In this document: piece after piece, positions 8,598 through 17,320 of the stretch
How the letters are laid out: the number at the start of each line of letters is the position of its first letter
How positions within the stretch are numbered: the stretch's first letter is position 1
Assembly (NCBI GenBank): GCA_964531695.1
Contig: CAZHEH010000002.1
Location: 198,953 to 262,952 of the forward strand
Direction: 5' to 3'
DNA from: JAGXKT01 sp964531695
GTDB taxonomy: Bacteria; Planctomycetota; Phycisphaerae; SM23-33
DNA: 64,000 nucleotides
Translations under genes and position numbers: made by a program
Notes under the pieces: model-generated
Seen by the model: the letters and a program-made list of their open reading frames with translations, nothing else
Database searches by the model: none
What the model was told of the DNA's origin: nothing

Positions 8598-8801
8598 ATG
8601 GCGGTAGGGTCGGTCATGCAGCGCAACCCGCTGAAGTACTGGCGGGCCCACATCCGGGCGCAGACGCAGAAGGCGCTCCGCGAGACGCGTGCGCGCCGGA
8701 AGGACATCTACCGGATCAAGGGAGCGGCGACGGATCTGCGCGCGACGATCAACCGCGCGAATCCGCCGATGTACGGCCGGGGGGTCAACCACCTGGCGTG
8801 A
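8598..8801 (+). CDS. Small basic protein of unknown function
   Basis: A 67-residue, strongly basic protein that starts MAVGSVMQRNPLKYW and has an amphipathic Arg/Lys-rich central helix. It has no membrane segment, Cys pair or recognised domain. The start is well supported: AAAAGGAGCAGGGGG lies directly upstream of ATG 8598. The 190 bases before it contain GCCGATAA at 8501-8508, which equals the -10 of a sigma-28 flagellar promoter, but no good -35 lies at the right distance. It could bind nucleic acid or the ribosome; this is a guess from charge only. Confidence 0.6.
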   Translation: MAVGSVMQRNPLKYWRAHIRAQTQKALRETRARRKDIYRIKGAATDLRATINRANPPMYGRGVNHLA

Positions 8802-8822
8802 GGGGCATCGCCGCCGGCGGGC

Positions 8823-10193
8823 TCATGTCTTGACGGAATCGATCATCACGGCCGCGATGGGTCCGAAGATCAGCAGCGGCAACCAGGCCTGCACTTCGGG
8901 GGGCAGGGCCACGTAGCGGCACAGATGGATGCAGACGAAGAACACCGCCACGATGCCGAGGCACATTGTCGCGGACGCCTTGAGGTTCCGCTCGCGGGAC
9001 AGGATGAACGGCAGCCCGAGCAGCAGCATCACAAGGTTGTTGATGGGTTCGGTCACGCGGGCATGGATCATCAGCCGGGCGGCATTCCGGTCGGAGACGG
9101 TGTCGGTGTCGAGCAGCCGCCGGAGTTGGCCGACGGAGAGGTAGTCCAGCCATCGGCTCGAGCGTCGCAGGACCAGATCGTCCGGTGTCAGGCCGGAGCG
9201 GATGAAGATCCGGCCTTCCCGCAGTTGCCAGTACGGCGGCTCGCCGGCGGGGGCGCTGAACGTGGCCGAGCGAGCGGTGAATGTGGCGATGTCCGTCTCT
9301 TCGATGCGGAGCCGGAAGCGCGGTCGGAGCAGTTGCACGCGCGGCGGCCGGTCGGGGTGGACCCCGGCGACGACGCGGGCGGTGGCCTCGATCCGCATGT
9401 CCTCGTATTGCGGCTCGTCAAGCGTGACCTCCAGCCGGCCGCCGTTGGCCGCCACACGCCCGCGAAGCCGTTCCAGATCCTCCGGGCCGAGCCGCGAGTA
9501 GATGCGGCGCGTCGAGGGCGCGAGGCGCCACGTGCCCTTGGCCCGGGTGACCTCGGCATCGTCCAAGCCCCATCCCGACTCGGTCCCGAGCTGCTGCGGC
9601 ACGGCCGTGCCTTCGGGGCGGCTGCGGACATGGGCCAGGTGCCGGTGCTGCCCGTCGTGAATGACAACGACCGGCTCGGTCATCACGGCATCGGCGACGC
9701 GGAAGTTCGGGGCGTACCAGACGTGATTCTGGGCGTCGGTGGCCATTCGGACGTCGAATTCCCGGCTGCCGGGGACCTCGTCGTGCTTGCGCACCAACTC
9801 GGAGGCCACGCGGGGGATGACGACTTCGCGGTCGAGCACGACCAGGACGGAAAGCCCCATCGAGCAGAGGATGATCGGCCAGACCACGCGGTGCAAGCTG
9901 ACGCCGGAGGCCAGCATGGCCGTCAACTCGTTGGTATGATTCATGCGCCAGATCGTGAACACCGCCCCGGCCACGACGATCACGCCGCTCAGCTCGATGA
10001 TATACGCGAACGAGTTGTACCCGTAGTACCGGGTGATGTACGCCACGAGTTCGCCGAAGGGCATCCCGTGCTCGGCGAACTCGTCCATGTTCACGAACAG
10101 GTCGGCCACAATGCGGATGGCCATCATCGCCACGAAGCACAGGGCCGTGGAGAGCAGAAAACTGCGGACGATGTACCGGTCCAGCATCTTCAT
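8823..10193 (-). CDS. LptF/LptG family LPS export permease (second copy of the pair)
   Basis: The 456-residue product has the LptF/LptG plan: three hydrophobic segments near the N-terminus (LSTALCFVAMMAIRIV, YIIELSGVIVVAGAVF, VVWPIILCSMGLSVLV), a long periplasmic beta domain, and three further segments at the C-terminus (NNLVMLLLGLPFIL, MCLGIVAVFFVCI, WLPLLIFGPIAAVM). MNHTNELTAMLASGVSL corresponds to the coupling-helix region that contacts LptB. In the Lpt complex the two permeases extract lipopolysaccharide from the inner membrane. It follows the other permease after 10 bases on the same strand, so the two are an operon. Which one is LptF and which LptG cannot be settled by eye. No lptB is in the window. 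Confidence 0.9.
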   Translation of the reverse strand: MKMLDRYIVRSFLLSTALCFVAMMAIRIVADLFVNMDEFAEHGMPFGELVAYITRYYGYNSFAYIIELSGVIVVAGAVFTIWRMNHTNELTAMLASGVSLHRVVWPIILCSMGLSVLVVLDREVVIPRVASELVRKHDEVPGSREFDVRMATDAQNHVWYAPNFRVADAVMTEPVVVIHDGQHRHLAHVRSRPEGTAVPQQLGTESGWGLDDAEVTRAKGTWRLAPSTRRIYSRLGPEDLERLRGRVAANGGRLEVTLDEPQYEDMRIEATARVVAGVHPDRPPRVQLLRPRFRLRIEETDIATFTARSATFSAPAGEPPYWQLREGRIFIRSGLTPDDLVLRRSSRWLDYLSVGQLRRLLDTDTVSDRNAARLMIHARVTEPINNLVMLLLGLPFILSRERNLKASATMCLGIVAVFFVCIHLCRYVALPPEVQAWLPLLIFGPIAAVMIDSVKT

Positions 10194-10203
10194 GGAGGAT
10201 TCG

Positions 10204-11901
10204 TCACTTCCGTGCCAGGTGGGCGTAGAGCCACACGCCGCCCAGAAACAGCGCGGCCACGCCGGACCACATGACCCCGATCCCCACCACGAGCGGCACG
10301 TCGATGTTCCGGGCCATTTCCTTGCCCGTCAGGATCAGCACCACGACGGGCAAGGAGGGCAGCAGCGACACGGCGAACCCGCTGAGCAACTGGCCGCCCT
10401 TCAGGAGGATCCCCAACCCGCCGCCGATCGCGACCAACAGGAAGCAGCTTGCCCCGAAGGCGACACGGAAGTGCATCTCGGCGATCAGCTTGCTCCGCTC
10501 CCGCGGCAGCACTTCGTTCAGCAGGTTGTCGATCGGATTGCGGATCCTGGGATTCCGGCTGAAGCCCTTGTCGGCGGCCAGGTCGGCCAGTGTCACGCCC
10601 TTGACCTGATCGGAGTACCGCACGGGCAGCGGCGCCGTGATGCGCCACTCCTCGCGACCGGTCGGCTCGCCCCCGCCCGGCGGGGTGACCTGTACTCTTT
10701 CGGTCAGGATCAGCTCCGCGCGCGATCTCTCGGCGCGGGGGTCGTAGTCCGTCTCGATCGCGCCGTCGTCCGCCGTGACGGTCGCCGGCAGCACCGGCTG
10801 CCAGTGCACCGGCGCGCCGACGGCCCCGCCGGGCCCGGCCGCCAGGGCCAGGTGCAACTGCTCCCGCCAGGAGGGCACTTCCACGCCGTCCCGGCAGTAT
10901 GTGGCGGAGACGGGCTTGCCGCCATCGGCCCGCAGCCGCACGCCGCCGCTGTTGTTGGCGTTCGCGCGGCCGGCTCGCAGCAGGAACGTGCGGCCCTGTG
11001 CCTCGAACCGCCATTCGCTCGACGGGCCGGAGAGAGACTCGGCCACTTCCTGACAGATCAGGTCGTGGGCGATGTGCCGCCGGATGTCGGCAACCCGCAG
11101 GCCGATTTGCGGCAGGGCGCTCGGGTCGCGGATCGCGCGGAGCAGCTTGCCCCATCCGTACCACTCCGGTTTGTGCTCCAACGGATTCGGCAGCTTGACC
11201 GGCGGAATGGGCTGGTGTCCGGCGGTGACGCGCTGGGATGCCATGTCCCCGGTGGCGTCCACGACATCGACCGACAGGTAGTGCTCGCCGTGTTCCGTGC
11301 GGAAGAAGCTCGGCCTCGCGCTGGCCACCGCGCTGACGAAGGGCGGTTCGCCCGGCCCACGCATGTACACGACGACGACGTCGCGGAGCGTCTCCTCGCT
11401 TTCGTCGGGGCGGGCCCGGACCAGCAGCTTCTCGCCCGCGCCGGGGCTGCCCTCGATGTAGCCGCGGCTGCGGAACTGGTTGTAGGTGAGCCCGCGGATA
11501 TTCTGGTGCACGGCCCGCTCGGCGCGGGCGGCCATGTCCGGGGCGACGAAGTTGGTCAGCACCAGCGAGATGCAGGTCGCGACCGTCGCCAGCAGAAGCC
11601 CCGGCGTCAGAAGCGACAGCGTCGATACCCCGCTGGCGCGACAGGCCAGAAGCTCCCGGTCCTGGCTGAACCGCCCGTAGATGACCGTTGAGGCGAACAG
11701 CGCCGCGATCGGCAGCGTGAAGGTCACGGTCCACGGGAGCATGTAGACGAAGAGCTGGGCCACCTGCTCCGGCGACAGACCCTTCTGGCGCAGCGGCTTC
11801 ATGATCATCACGACCGTGAACAGCAGCGTCAGCGCCGTCAGCGCCAGCAGCGTTACCCGCACCAGGTCCCGTGCGATGTATGAGTAAAGCGTCTTAAGCA
11901 A
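10204..11901 (-). CDS. LptF/LptG family LPS export permease (first copy of the pair)
   Basis: This 565-residue protein has the same plan as its neighbour: N-terminal membrane helices (LLALTALTLLFTVVMIM, LPWTVTFTLPIAALFASTVIYG, LLTPGLLLATVATCISLVL) with the coupling segment FSQDRELLACRASGVS, an enlarged periplasmic domain of about 350 residues, and three C-terminal helices (FGASCFLLVAIGGGLGILL onward). The periplasmic part is longer than in E. coli LptF. The start is TTG at 11901, with GGAG upstream; the following residues LKTLYSYIARDL match the usual N-terminus. Together with the downstream gene it would form the LptFG channel, implying an outer membrane with LPS. Confidence 0.88.
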   Translation of the reverse strand: MLKTLYSYIARDLVRVTLLALTALTLLFTVVMIMKPLRQKGLSPEQVAQLFVYMLPWTVTFTLPIAALFASTVIYGRFSQDRELLACRASGVSTLSLLTPGLLLATVATCISLVLTNFVAPDMAARAERAVHQNIRGLTYNQFRSRGYIEGSPGAGEKLLVRARPDESEETLRDVVVVYMRGPGEPPFVSAVASARPSFFRTEHGEHYLSVDVVDATGDMASQRVTAGHQPIPPVKLPNPLEHKPEWYGWGKLLRAIRDPSALPQIGLRVADIRRHIAHDLICQEVAESLSGPSSEWRFEAQGRTFLLRAGRANANNSGGVRLRADGGKPVSATYCRDGVEVPSWREQLHLALAAGPGGAVGAPVHWQPVLPATVTADDGAIETDYDPRAERSRAELILTERVQVTPPGGGEPTGREEWRITAPLPVRYSDQVKGVTLADLAADKGFSRNPRIRNPIDNLLNEVLPRERSKLIAEMHFRVAFGASCFLLVAIGGGLGILLKGGQLLSGFAVSLLPSLPVVVLILTGKEMARNIDVPLVVGIGVMWSGVAALFLGGVWLYAHLARK

Positions 11902-12030
11902 GCCCGTCGCTCCCCAGGTCCGCGCGAGTCAACCGCTGAGATCGTCTCTAAATGTAGCGGATTCCGGCCGTGAGCGTCCACGGCGTTTCGCCGGAACGGA
12001 GCGGAAGAGCCGCGAAGGGCCTTGCGGGGC

Positions 12031-12288
12031 TCAAGCGTCGGTGATCAGCGGCGCCTTGCCGATGGGCGGACTTGTGGCCGATTCGTAGCGGCCCAGGGCG
12101 GCCGTCACACGCGGGTCGGCCGGCCCGACGCGGCGGCGAACGTCCACGCGCACGGCACGAGGGGCGTTGAGCGAGGCGACGATCGCGCGGGCACGGGCGA
12201 GTGTCCGGCGGGCGGCTTCCCGGCCGGCCGGCGCGCGGAGCGTCCGCCCGCGGTCGGAGGGAACCGGAATGGCGATGGCCTTCTTCAC
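12031..12288 (-). CDS. Small hypothetical protein, Arg/Ala-rich
   Basis: An 85-residue product starting VKKAIAIPVPSDRGRTLRAPAGREAARR. It has no recognised domain, signal peptide or Cys. I prefer GTG 12288, which has GCGAGG about 9 bases upstream. An upstream in-frame ATG at 12339 would start inside the inverted repeat and looks less natural. Base composition gives weak coding support, so it may be spurious. It is divergent from nothing and lies 129 bases downstream of the lptF start. Confidence 0.35.
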   Translation of the reverse strand: MKKAIAIPVPSDRGRTLRAPAGREAARRTLARARAIVASLNAPRAVRVDVRRRVGPADPRVTAALGRYESATSPPIGKAPLITDA

Positions 12289-12322
12289 GTCCGCGCCTCG
12301 CTGCGGCGCTATACACCTAAGC

Positions 12323-12341
12323 AATTGCCGTAAAGGCAATT
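12323..12341. repeat. Perfect 7-bp inverted repeat, possible operator
   Basis: AATTGCC 12323-12329, spacer GTAAA, GGCAATT 12335-12341. It is AT-rich compared with its surroundings and lies about 35 bases upstream of the small minus-strand gene at 12288. It could be an operator or a weak hairpin. Confidence 0.4.
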
Positions 12342-12483
12342 AGGGTTTGCATCCGTGCGAAGCGTGGAATCCGGCGGCTCCCTCCGCGGTTCCGTGCGGG
12401 ACGCTCGTGGCGTCTCTACCTCATTGTACCGCGCCCAGGACAGGCGCCCACCCGTACAGCGGCCGAATCCGTCGGATTCGGCG

Positions 12484-13191
12484 TCAGTCGTAGGCCAATG
12501 CCGGCCGGCTGACGCGGCGGCGGATGTCGGCCTGCATCGCGATCATCTCGCGGCGGACCCGCTCCAGCAGGGCCGCCGGCTCTGCCGAGCGGGCCTCGTC
12601 GCGCGGGATCGGCCGGGCATACTGCACGGCCACACTGCCCGGACCGGGCAGGGCGCGGCTCCGCGGCCAGGCCTCGAAGGCCCCGTCGATGACGACGGGG
12701 ACCGTCCACTCCGCCGCCCGGCGGGCCAGCATGGCCACGCCCGGCAGAAAGGGCCCGATCCGCCCGTCGGTCGTCCGCGTCCCCTCGGCGAACACGACGA
12801 GTTGCCCGTCGGCCTTGAGCCGCCGCGTCGCCTCCTTCAGCGCGGCCGTGTCGGCGGCACCGCGCTTCACCGGGAATGCGTTGAGCGACTCGATGACATG
12901 CCGGAAGCCCGGCATGCGAAAGAGAGACGCCCGGGCCATGTAGCTCATCGGGCGGCGCAGGGCGAAGCTCATCAGCATCGGGTCGAGGTAGCTCTGGTGG
13001 TTGCAGATGTACAGGGCGCCGCCCGAGGCCGGTTCGAGGTGCCGGTTGAACACGCGGACGCGCCACATCGCGCACATCGTGACTTGGAAGATCCGTCGCG
13101 CCAGCCGGTACCACAGGTTGGGCGTCGGGGCGCCGCTGCCGAACCGCAGGCCCCGAAGCAACGGGTTCGGGTGGCTCCGCGGGCCGTTCAC
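12484..13191 (-). CDS. plsC: 1-acyl-sn-glycerol-3-phosphate acyltransferase
   Basis: A 235-residue PlsC-family protein that would acylate lysophosphatidic acid to phosphatidic acid at the inner membrane. The catalytic HX4D motif is NHQSYLD, preceded by GGALYICNHQ. The second acyl-acceptor motif is FAEGTRT, followed by PFLPGVAMLA, and VPVVIDGAFEAWPR lies at block IV. A short hydrophobic amphipathic N-terminus (RLARRIFQVTMCAMWRVRV) probably attaches it to the membrane. The ATG overlaps the stop of cmk by four bases (ATGA), so translation is coupled. This cmk-plsC order is common in bacteria. Confidence 0.92.
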   Translation of the reverse strand: MNGPRSHPNPLLRGLRFGSGAPTPNLWYRLARRIFQVTMCAMWRVRVFNRHLEPASGGALYICNHQSYLDPMLMSFALRRPMSYMARASLFRMPGFRHVIESLNAFPVKRGAADTAALKEATRRLKADGQLVVFAEGTRTTDGRIGPFLPGVAMLARRAAEWTVPVVIDGAFEAWPRSRALPGPGSVAVQYARPIPRDEARSAEPAALLERVRREMIAMQADIRRRVSRPALAYD

Positions 13192-13871
13192 AGGCCGGCG
13201 CCTCCCGCCCCGAGCCGGGCCCGCACGTGCTCCAGCAGCGCTTGGGTGGTCTGTTCGATGCTCAGCCCGGTGGTGTCGATTTCGACGGCGTCGTCGGGCT
13301 TGACCAGCGGCCCGACGCTTCGGCCGCGGTCGCGCCGATCCCGCCGGCGCAGCGCCTCGCGCACACGCGCCGGGTCGCAGGTTTCGCCGCGCGTCTCCAG
13401 CTCCGCGCAGCGGCGCCGCGCCCGCTCGGCCACGTCGGCCGTCAGGTAGAACTTCACGTCCGCGTCGGGGAAGACGACGGTGCCCTGGTCCCGCCCCTCG
13501 GCCGCGAAGCTTCCCAACTCCGCCCCGATCTGACGCTGAAGCTTCACCAGCACCTCCCGCACGAGCGGCGAGCGGGCCGCGTAGTACGACTTCTCGCTTA
13601 CGCGCTCCGTGCGGATTTCCGCGGACACGTCCTCGCCGTCCAGCAGCACGCGGATGCCGTCCGGTCCGGGCACTGGGTGGATCGCCGCCCGCCGCGCCGC
13701 GTCTGACAGGGCGTGCTCGTCCGCCAGGTCCACGCCTTCGCGCAGCGCCTTGAGCGTCACGGCGCGATACGTCGCCCCCGTGTCCAGGTAGGCGATGTCC
13801 AGCTCGCGGGCGAGGTTGCGGGCGGCCGTGCTCTTGCCGGAGCCGGCTGGACCGTCGATCGTGATAACCAT
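13188..13871 (-). CDS. cmk: Cytidylate kinase
   Basis: Phosphorylates CMP and dCMP to the diphosphates. The 227-residue sequence opens MVITIDGPAGSGKSTAARNLA with the P-loop GPAGSGKS. YLDTGATYRAVTLKAL, the NMP-binding insert (LDGEDVSAEIRTERVSE), VREVLVKLQRQIG, AAEGRDQGTVVFPDADVKFYLTAD and the LID region RRRDRRDRGRSVGPL follow as in bacterial Cmk. I choose ATG 13871 because an upstream ATG would add 15 unrelated residues. A -10-like TACACT ends six bases before the ATG, so this gene may be leaderless. Confidence 0.96.
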   Translation of the reverse strand: MVITIDGPAGSGKSTAARNLARELDIAYLDTGATYRAVTLKALREGVDLADEHALSDAARRAAIHPVPGPDGIRVLLDGEDVSAEIRTERVSEKSYYAARSPLVREVLVKLQRQIGAELGSFAAEGRDQGTVVFPDADVKFYLTADVAERARRRCAELETRGETCDPARVREALRRRDRRDRGRSVGPLVKPDDAVEIDTTGLSIEQTTQALLEHVRARLGAGGAGL

Positions 13872-13877
13872 GGCCCG

Positions 13878-13883
13878 AGTGTA
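13878..13883 (-). promoter_or_regulatory. -10-like hexamer directly upstream of cmk
   Basis: On the minus strand TACACT is followed by six bases and then the cmk ATG. Transcription would begin at or next to the start codon. No -35 is evident. It is weaker than the other cases in this window (4 of 6 consensus bases). Confidence 0.35.
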
Positions 13884-13928
13884 GCGTTTCCCCGCCGGAT
13901 GAAAAGGCCGCTGCACGGCCGGCGGGGC

Positions 13929-15332
13929 CTACTCCGGGTTGCCGTCCAGCGCGCCGAACAGCGTCAGCGAGGTCGCGCCGGTGATGCGAGCGGGCACGTA
14001 TCGCCCGGCCAGCGACTCCGGCCCATCGAAGACGACGATGTGGTCGCCGCGCGTCCGCCCGGTGAGTTGCGTCCGGCCGGGCCCGGCGGGCGTGGGTTGG
14101 CGGTCCGCACGGCGGGAGGGCCCCTCGACGAGCACTTCCATCGTCCGTCCGATCAGCGCCTCGTGGTGCGCCCGGCCGACCTCGGCCTGCACGGCCAGCA
14201 ACTCGTGGTTCCGCCGCCGCTTGATCTCATCAGGGACGTTGTCCGGCAGGTTCCGGGCCCCGGTCGTCCCCGGCCGGGGCGAGTACTTGAACACGAAGCT
14301 GTTTTTGTAGCCGCTTCGGCGGATCAGCTCGGTCGACGCCTCGTGGTCGGCTTCCGTCTCGCCCGGAAAGCCGACGATGAAGTCGCCGGCCAGCGCGAGG
14401 TCCGGCACCGTGGCCCGGGCTCGGTCGACGAGGTCGTCGTATTCGGCCCGCGTGTAGCCGCGGTTCATGCGCCGCAGGACGGCGTCCGAGCCGCTTTGAG
14501 CGGGGCAGTGCATATAGGGGCACACGCTCGGCAGGTCGCGCATCGCGGCCAGCACGTCGTCGCCGAACTGCTTCGGGTGGCTGGTGACGAAACGCAGCCG
14601 CCGCACCCCGCCAACGGCCGAGACGCGCTCCAGAAGGTCGCTGAAGCGGACGGACGCTTCGCCCCCGCGCCACTCGTAGCGGTTCACCGCTTGCCCGAGC
14701 AGCGTGATTTCGCTGCGCCCGGCCTCCGCCAGCCGCCGCACTTCCTCGACGATCCGATCCGGGCGACGGGAGACCTCCGGCCCGCGGACGTACGGCACGA
14801 TGCAGTACGTGCAGAAGTTGTCGCAGCCGACCATGACGCGGACGAACGCCTGAGCCCCACCTTGCCCGGCCGGCAGGTCGCGGTGCGCCTCCAACGCGTC
14901 GATTTCCTCGGGCGCGGGGCGCTCGGGGCATTCCGGGCGGTCCGGCGCCACGCGCACGCCGCCGCGACCCTCGGCCGCGTCGGCCAGCAGTTCGGGCAAC
15001 TCCGCCAGCCGGCTGGGCCCGCAGACGATGTCCAGCTCGGGGTACTTGCTTCTCAGGCCTTCGCCGAGCCGCTGGGCCATGCAGCCCAGCACGCCGAGAA
15101 CCAGCCGCGGACGGTGGTTCCGCTTGCGCTGAGCGTCGGCGCCGATTCGCGAGTGGACCTTGTCCTCAGCGTGCCGTCGCACGGAACAGGTGTTGTAGAG
15201 GACCGCGTCCGCCCGCTTGCGGTCATCGGTCATCTCGTGGCCGGCTCGGGTGAGCAGCCCCATGAGCAGCTCGCTGTCCAGACGGTTCATCTGGCAGCCC
15301 ATCGTTTCCAGATACACCCTCATCCCGACCAT
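13929..15332 (-). CDS. miaB: tRNA-2-methylthio-N6-dimethylallyladenosine synthase (MiaB-type methylthiotransferase)
   Basis: A 467-residue enzyme that inserts a methylthio group at A37 of tRNAs reading U-starting codons. The UPF0004 domain carries three cluster Cys (ETMGCQMN, NTCSVR, LGCMAQR). The radical SAM motif is CDNFCTYC, followed by IVPYVRGPEVSRRP. QSGSDAVLRRMNRGYTRAEY and DFIVGFPGETEADHE are typical of MiaB, and a TRAM domain closes the protein. I start at ATG 15332 (MVGMRVYLETMGCQ) with GGAAAG upstream; ATG 15323 is an alternative. Other members of the family (MtaB) are less likely given the MiaB-like GCQMN and IVPY signatures. Confidence 0.93.
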   Translation of the reverse strand: MVGMRVYLETMGCQMNRLDSELLMGLLTRAGHEMTDDRKRADAVLYNTCSVRRHAEDKVHSRIGADAQRKRNHRPRLVLGVLGCMAQRLGEGLRSKYPELDIVCGPSRLAELPELLADAAEGRGGVRVAPDRPECPERPAPEEIDALEAHRDLPAGQGGAQAFVRVMVGCDNFCTYCIVPYVRGPEVSRRPDRIVEEVRRLAEAGRSEITLLGQAVNRYEWRGGEASVRFSDLLERVSAVGGVRRLRFVTSHPKQFGDDVLAAMRDLPSVCPYMHCPAQSGSDAVLRRMNRGYTRAEYDDLVDRARATVPDLALAGDFIVGFPGETEADHEASTELIRRSGYKNSFVFKYSPRPGTTGARNLPDNVPDEIKRRRNHELLAVQAEVGRAHHEALIGRTMEVLVEGPSRRADRQPTPAGPGRTQLTGRTRGDHIVVFDGPESLAGRYVPARITGATSLTLFGALDGNPE

Positions 15333-15401
15333 GATAACCGCTTTCGGGCCGGGCCGGCGACTCAGACCGGATCGCGGCGTGAGGCCGGGTGTCGGGGCCG
15401 C

Positions 15402-15407
15402 TATAAT
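15402..15407 (+). promoter_or_regulatory. Perfect -10 element of the oxidoreductase genes
   Basis: TATAAT at 15402-15407 in GC-rich DNA, 60 bases before the ATG at 15467. The region 17 bases upstream shows no -35 resemblance. Transcription would begin near 15414. Confidence 0.6.
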
Positions 15408-15466
15408 GCCCCAACGTAGAGACGCGTGTGCGGGCACCGGCGTAACCACCGACTGAAGAGGCAGCT

Positions 15467-17128
15467 ATGGACATCAACATCCGCGTGGCCGGCGAGGCCG
15501 GGCAGGGCGTGCAGACCACGGGCAATCTGCTCGTGGGGGCCCTCGCGAACATGGGGCTGCACGTCGCGGCCGCCAAGAGCTACATGAGCCGCATCCGGGG
15601 CGGGCTCAACTGGTTCGACATCCGGGTCGGCGACGAGCCGCTCTGGGCCGGTCGGGAGGACGCCGACCTGCTCGTGGCGCTCACCGATGAAGCGCTCGAG
15701 GCCCTCCGGCCCGGCGTGACGGACGGCGGGCTCGTCCTCTACGACGGCGAGAAGGCCGACGGGGCGGTGGCCATCGACTTCACACAGGCCGCCAAGGACG
15801 TGGGCGCCTCGAAGGTGATGGCCAATACCGTCGCGGCCGGGGCGGTCTTCGCGGCCCTCGGCTACGACGTGGACCCGCTGTGCGACTACCTGGACGAGCA
15901 GTTCGGCAAGAAGGGTGCCGAGGTCGTTCAGCAGAACGTCAACTGCGCCCGCAAGGGCGCCGAGCTGGCCTCGGCCTGTGCCGGCACGGTGACGGGCCCG
16001 GCGCCGGCGGAGGCCCACGCGACGCTGGCCAACGGGGCCGAGGCGACGGGTCTGGCGGCCGCTACGGGCGGCGTCAAGGTCGTCACCGCCTACCCTATGA
16101 CGCCGGGCACGGCCACATTCACCCTGCTTGCGTCGGTGGCGGACGACTACGGCATCGTCGTCGAGCAGGCGGAGGACGAGATCGCCGCGGTCAACATGCT
16201 CTGCGGTGCGACCTACGCCGGCGCGCCCGCCCTGGCGACGACCAGCGGCGGCGGGTTCGCCCTGATGGCCGAGGGACTCTCGCTGGCGGGCATCATGGAG
16301 TTGCCGATCTGCATCCTGATCGCCCAGCGCCCGGGCCCGGCGACGGGCCTGCCGACCCGTACCGGCCAGCAGGACCTCCAGTTCGCGATCCGCGCCGGCC
16401 ACGGCGAGTTCGCCCGGGCGATCTATGCTCCCGGCACGGTCGAGCAGTGCTACACGCTTATGCGGCGAGCCCTGGAGTCGGCCCACAAGTGGCAGACGCC
16501 GGCGATCCTTCTGACAGACCAGTTCCTGCAGGACTTCCAGACGAACGTCGAGCCGCTCGACACGGAATACGGCCCGATCGACCGGTGTCTCGTCGAGGCC
16601 GGGGCCGATTACAAGCGGTACGCCGTGACGGAAAGCGGCGTCTCGCCGCGGGCCATCCCCGGCGGGGACGCCTTCGTGGTGATGGACTCCGACGAGCACA
16701 CGGACGCCGGAAAGATCAGCGAGGACCTGATCGGCCACATGGCCCAGCAGGACAAGCGGATGCGCAAGCTCGACGGCATGCGCTCCGAGGCCCTGCCGCC
16801 GGAGTGGTACGGCCCGAAGAACGCCGAGCGGCTGATGATCTGCTGGGGCTCGACGTACGGCGCCTGCCGCGAGGCCGTGGACGCCAACAACGCCGACGAC
16901 CGCCGCAAGACGGCCGCCATGCTGCACTTCGCGCAGGTCTACCCGATCGACGCCGACGCGGTGCGGAAGACGATTGGAAAGCGGGACGAGGTGTACTGCG
17001 TCGAGGGCAACCAGACCGGGCAGTTCGCGGACCTGCTCCGAGAGCAGGGCGCGCTGGGCGACGCGAAGCTGCTGACGCGATACGACGGAATGCCGTTTAC
17101 CTGCGGGTATATCCTTGAGGCGCTGTAG
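15467..17128 (+). CDS. 2-oxoacid:ferredoxin oxidoreductase, fused gamma-alpha subunit
   Basis: With the beta subunit encoded downstream, this enzyme oxidatively decarboxylates a 2-oxoacid to an acyl-CoA and reduces ferredoxin, or runs in the carboxylating direction. Residues 1-180 are the gamma domain (RVAGEAGQGVQTTGNLL, KSYMSRIRGGLNWFDIRV). Residues 185-553 are the alpha domain with the pyrimidine-binding part of thiamine diphosphate (TAYPMTPGTATFTLL, VVEQAEDEIAAVNMLCGATYAGAPALATTSGGGFALM). This gamma-alpha order is that of two-subunit KorAB-type enzymes specific for 2-oxoglutarate or branched substrates; the substrate is not certain. AAGAGGCAGCT precedes the ATG. Confidence 0.93.
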   Translation: MDINIRVAGEAGQGVQTTGNLLVGALANMGLHVAAAKSYMSRIRGGLNWFDIRVGDEPLWAGREDADLLVALTDEALEALRPGVTDGGLVLYDGEKADGAVAIDFTQAAKDVGASKVMANTVAAGAVFAALGYDVDPLCDYLDEQFGKKGAEVVQQNVNCARKGAELASACAGTVTGPAPAEAHATLANGAEATGLAAATGGVKVVTAYPMTPGTATFTLLASVADDYGIVVEQAEDEIAAVNMLCGATYAGAPALATTSGGGFALMAEGLSLAGIMELPICILIAQRPGPATGLPTRTGQQDLQFAIRAGHGEFARAIYAPGTVEQCYTLMRRALESAHKWQTPAILLTDQFLQDFQTNVEPLDTEYGPIDRCLVEAGADYKRYAVTESGVSPRAIPGGDAFVVMDSDEHTDAGKISEDLIGHMAQQDKRMRKLDGMRSEALPPEWYGPKNAERLMICWGSTYGACREAVDANNADDRRKTAAMLHFAQVYPIDADAVRKTIGKRDEVYCVEGNQTGQFADLLREQGALGDAKLLTRYDGMPFTCGYILEAL

Positions 17129-17158
17129 GCGGCGCCTCCAGGGAATAGACGAAGGCCG

Positions 17159-17309
17159 TTGACTCGTTAACGGAGTAGGCATAGCGCGTGCAATGTGTTG
17201 AACGCGCAAGGAGTAACCGGCAACGAGAGAGCTGTCCGCCGTGACCGTTTCGTCGGTCATGGCATAGACGCGGTCCGCGAGTCAACGAGTTAACGAGTTA
17301 GCGAGTCAA
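17159..17309. repeat. MITE-like element with 13-bp inverted ends and an internal 8-bp tandem repeat
   Basis: TTGACTCGTTAAC at 17159-17171 and its near inverse GTTAGCGAGTCAA at 17297-17309 (one mismatch) bound about 151 bases between the two oxidoreductase genes. At the right end the 8-mer CGAGTCAA/CGAGTTAA/CGAGTTAG/CGAGTCAA is repeated four times in tandem at 17278-17309. Inside, TGACCG (17242-17247) and CGGTCA (17254-17259) form a hairpin. There is no open reading frame with coding features. It looks like a small non-autonomous element or a regulatory spacer. The start codon of the next gene is 12 bases past the right end. Confidence 0.55.
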
Positions 17310-17320
17310 CGGAGAGAAGC

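Noticed and set aside
12323..12341. Inverted repeat read as a terminator
   Set aside because: The stem is AT-rich and short and no T run follows in either direction; an operator is more likely.
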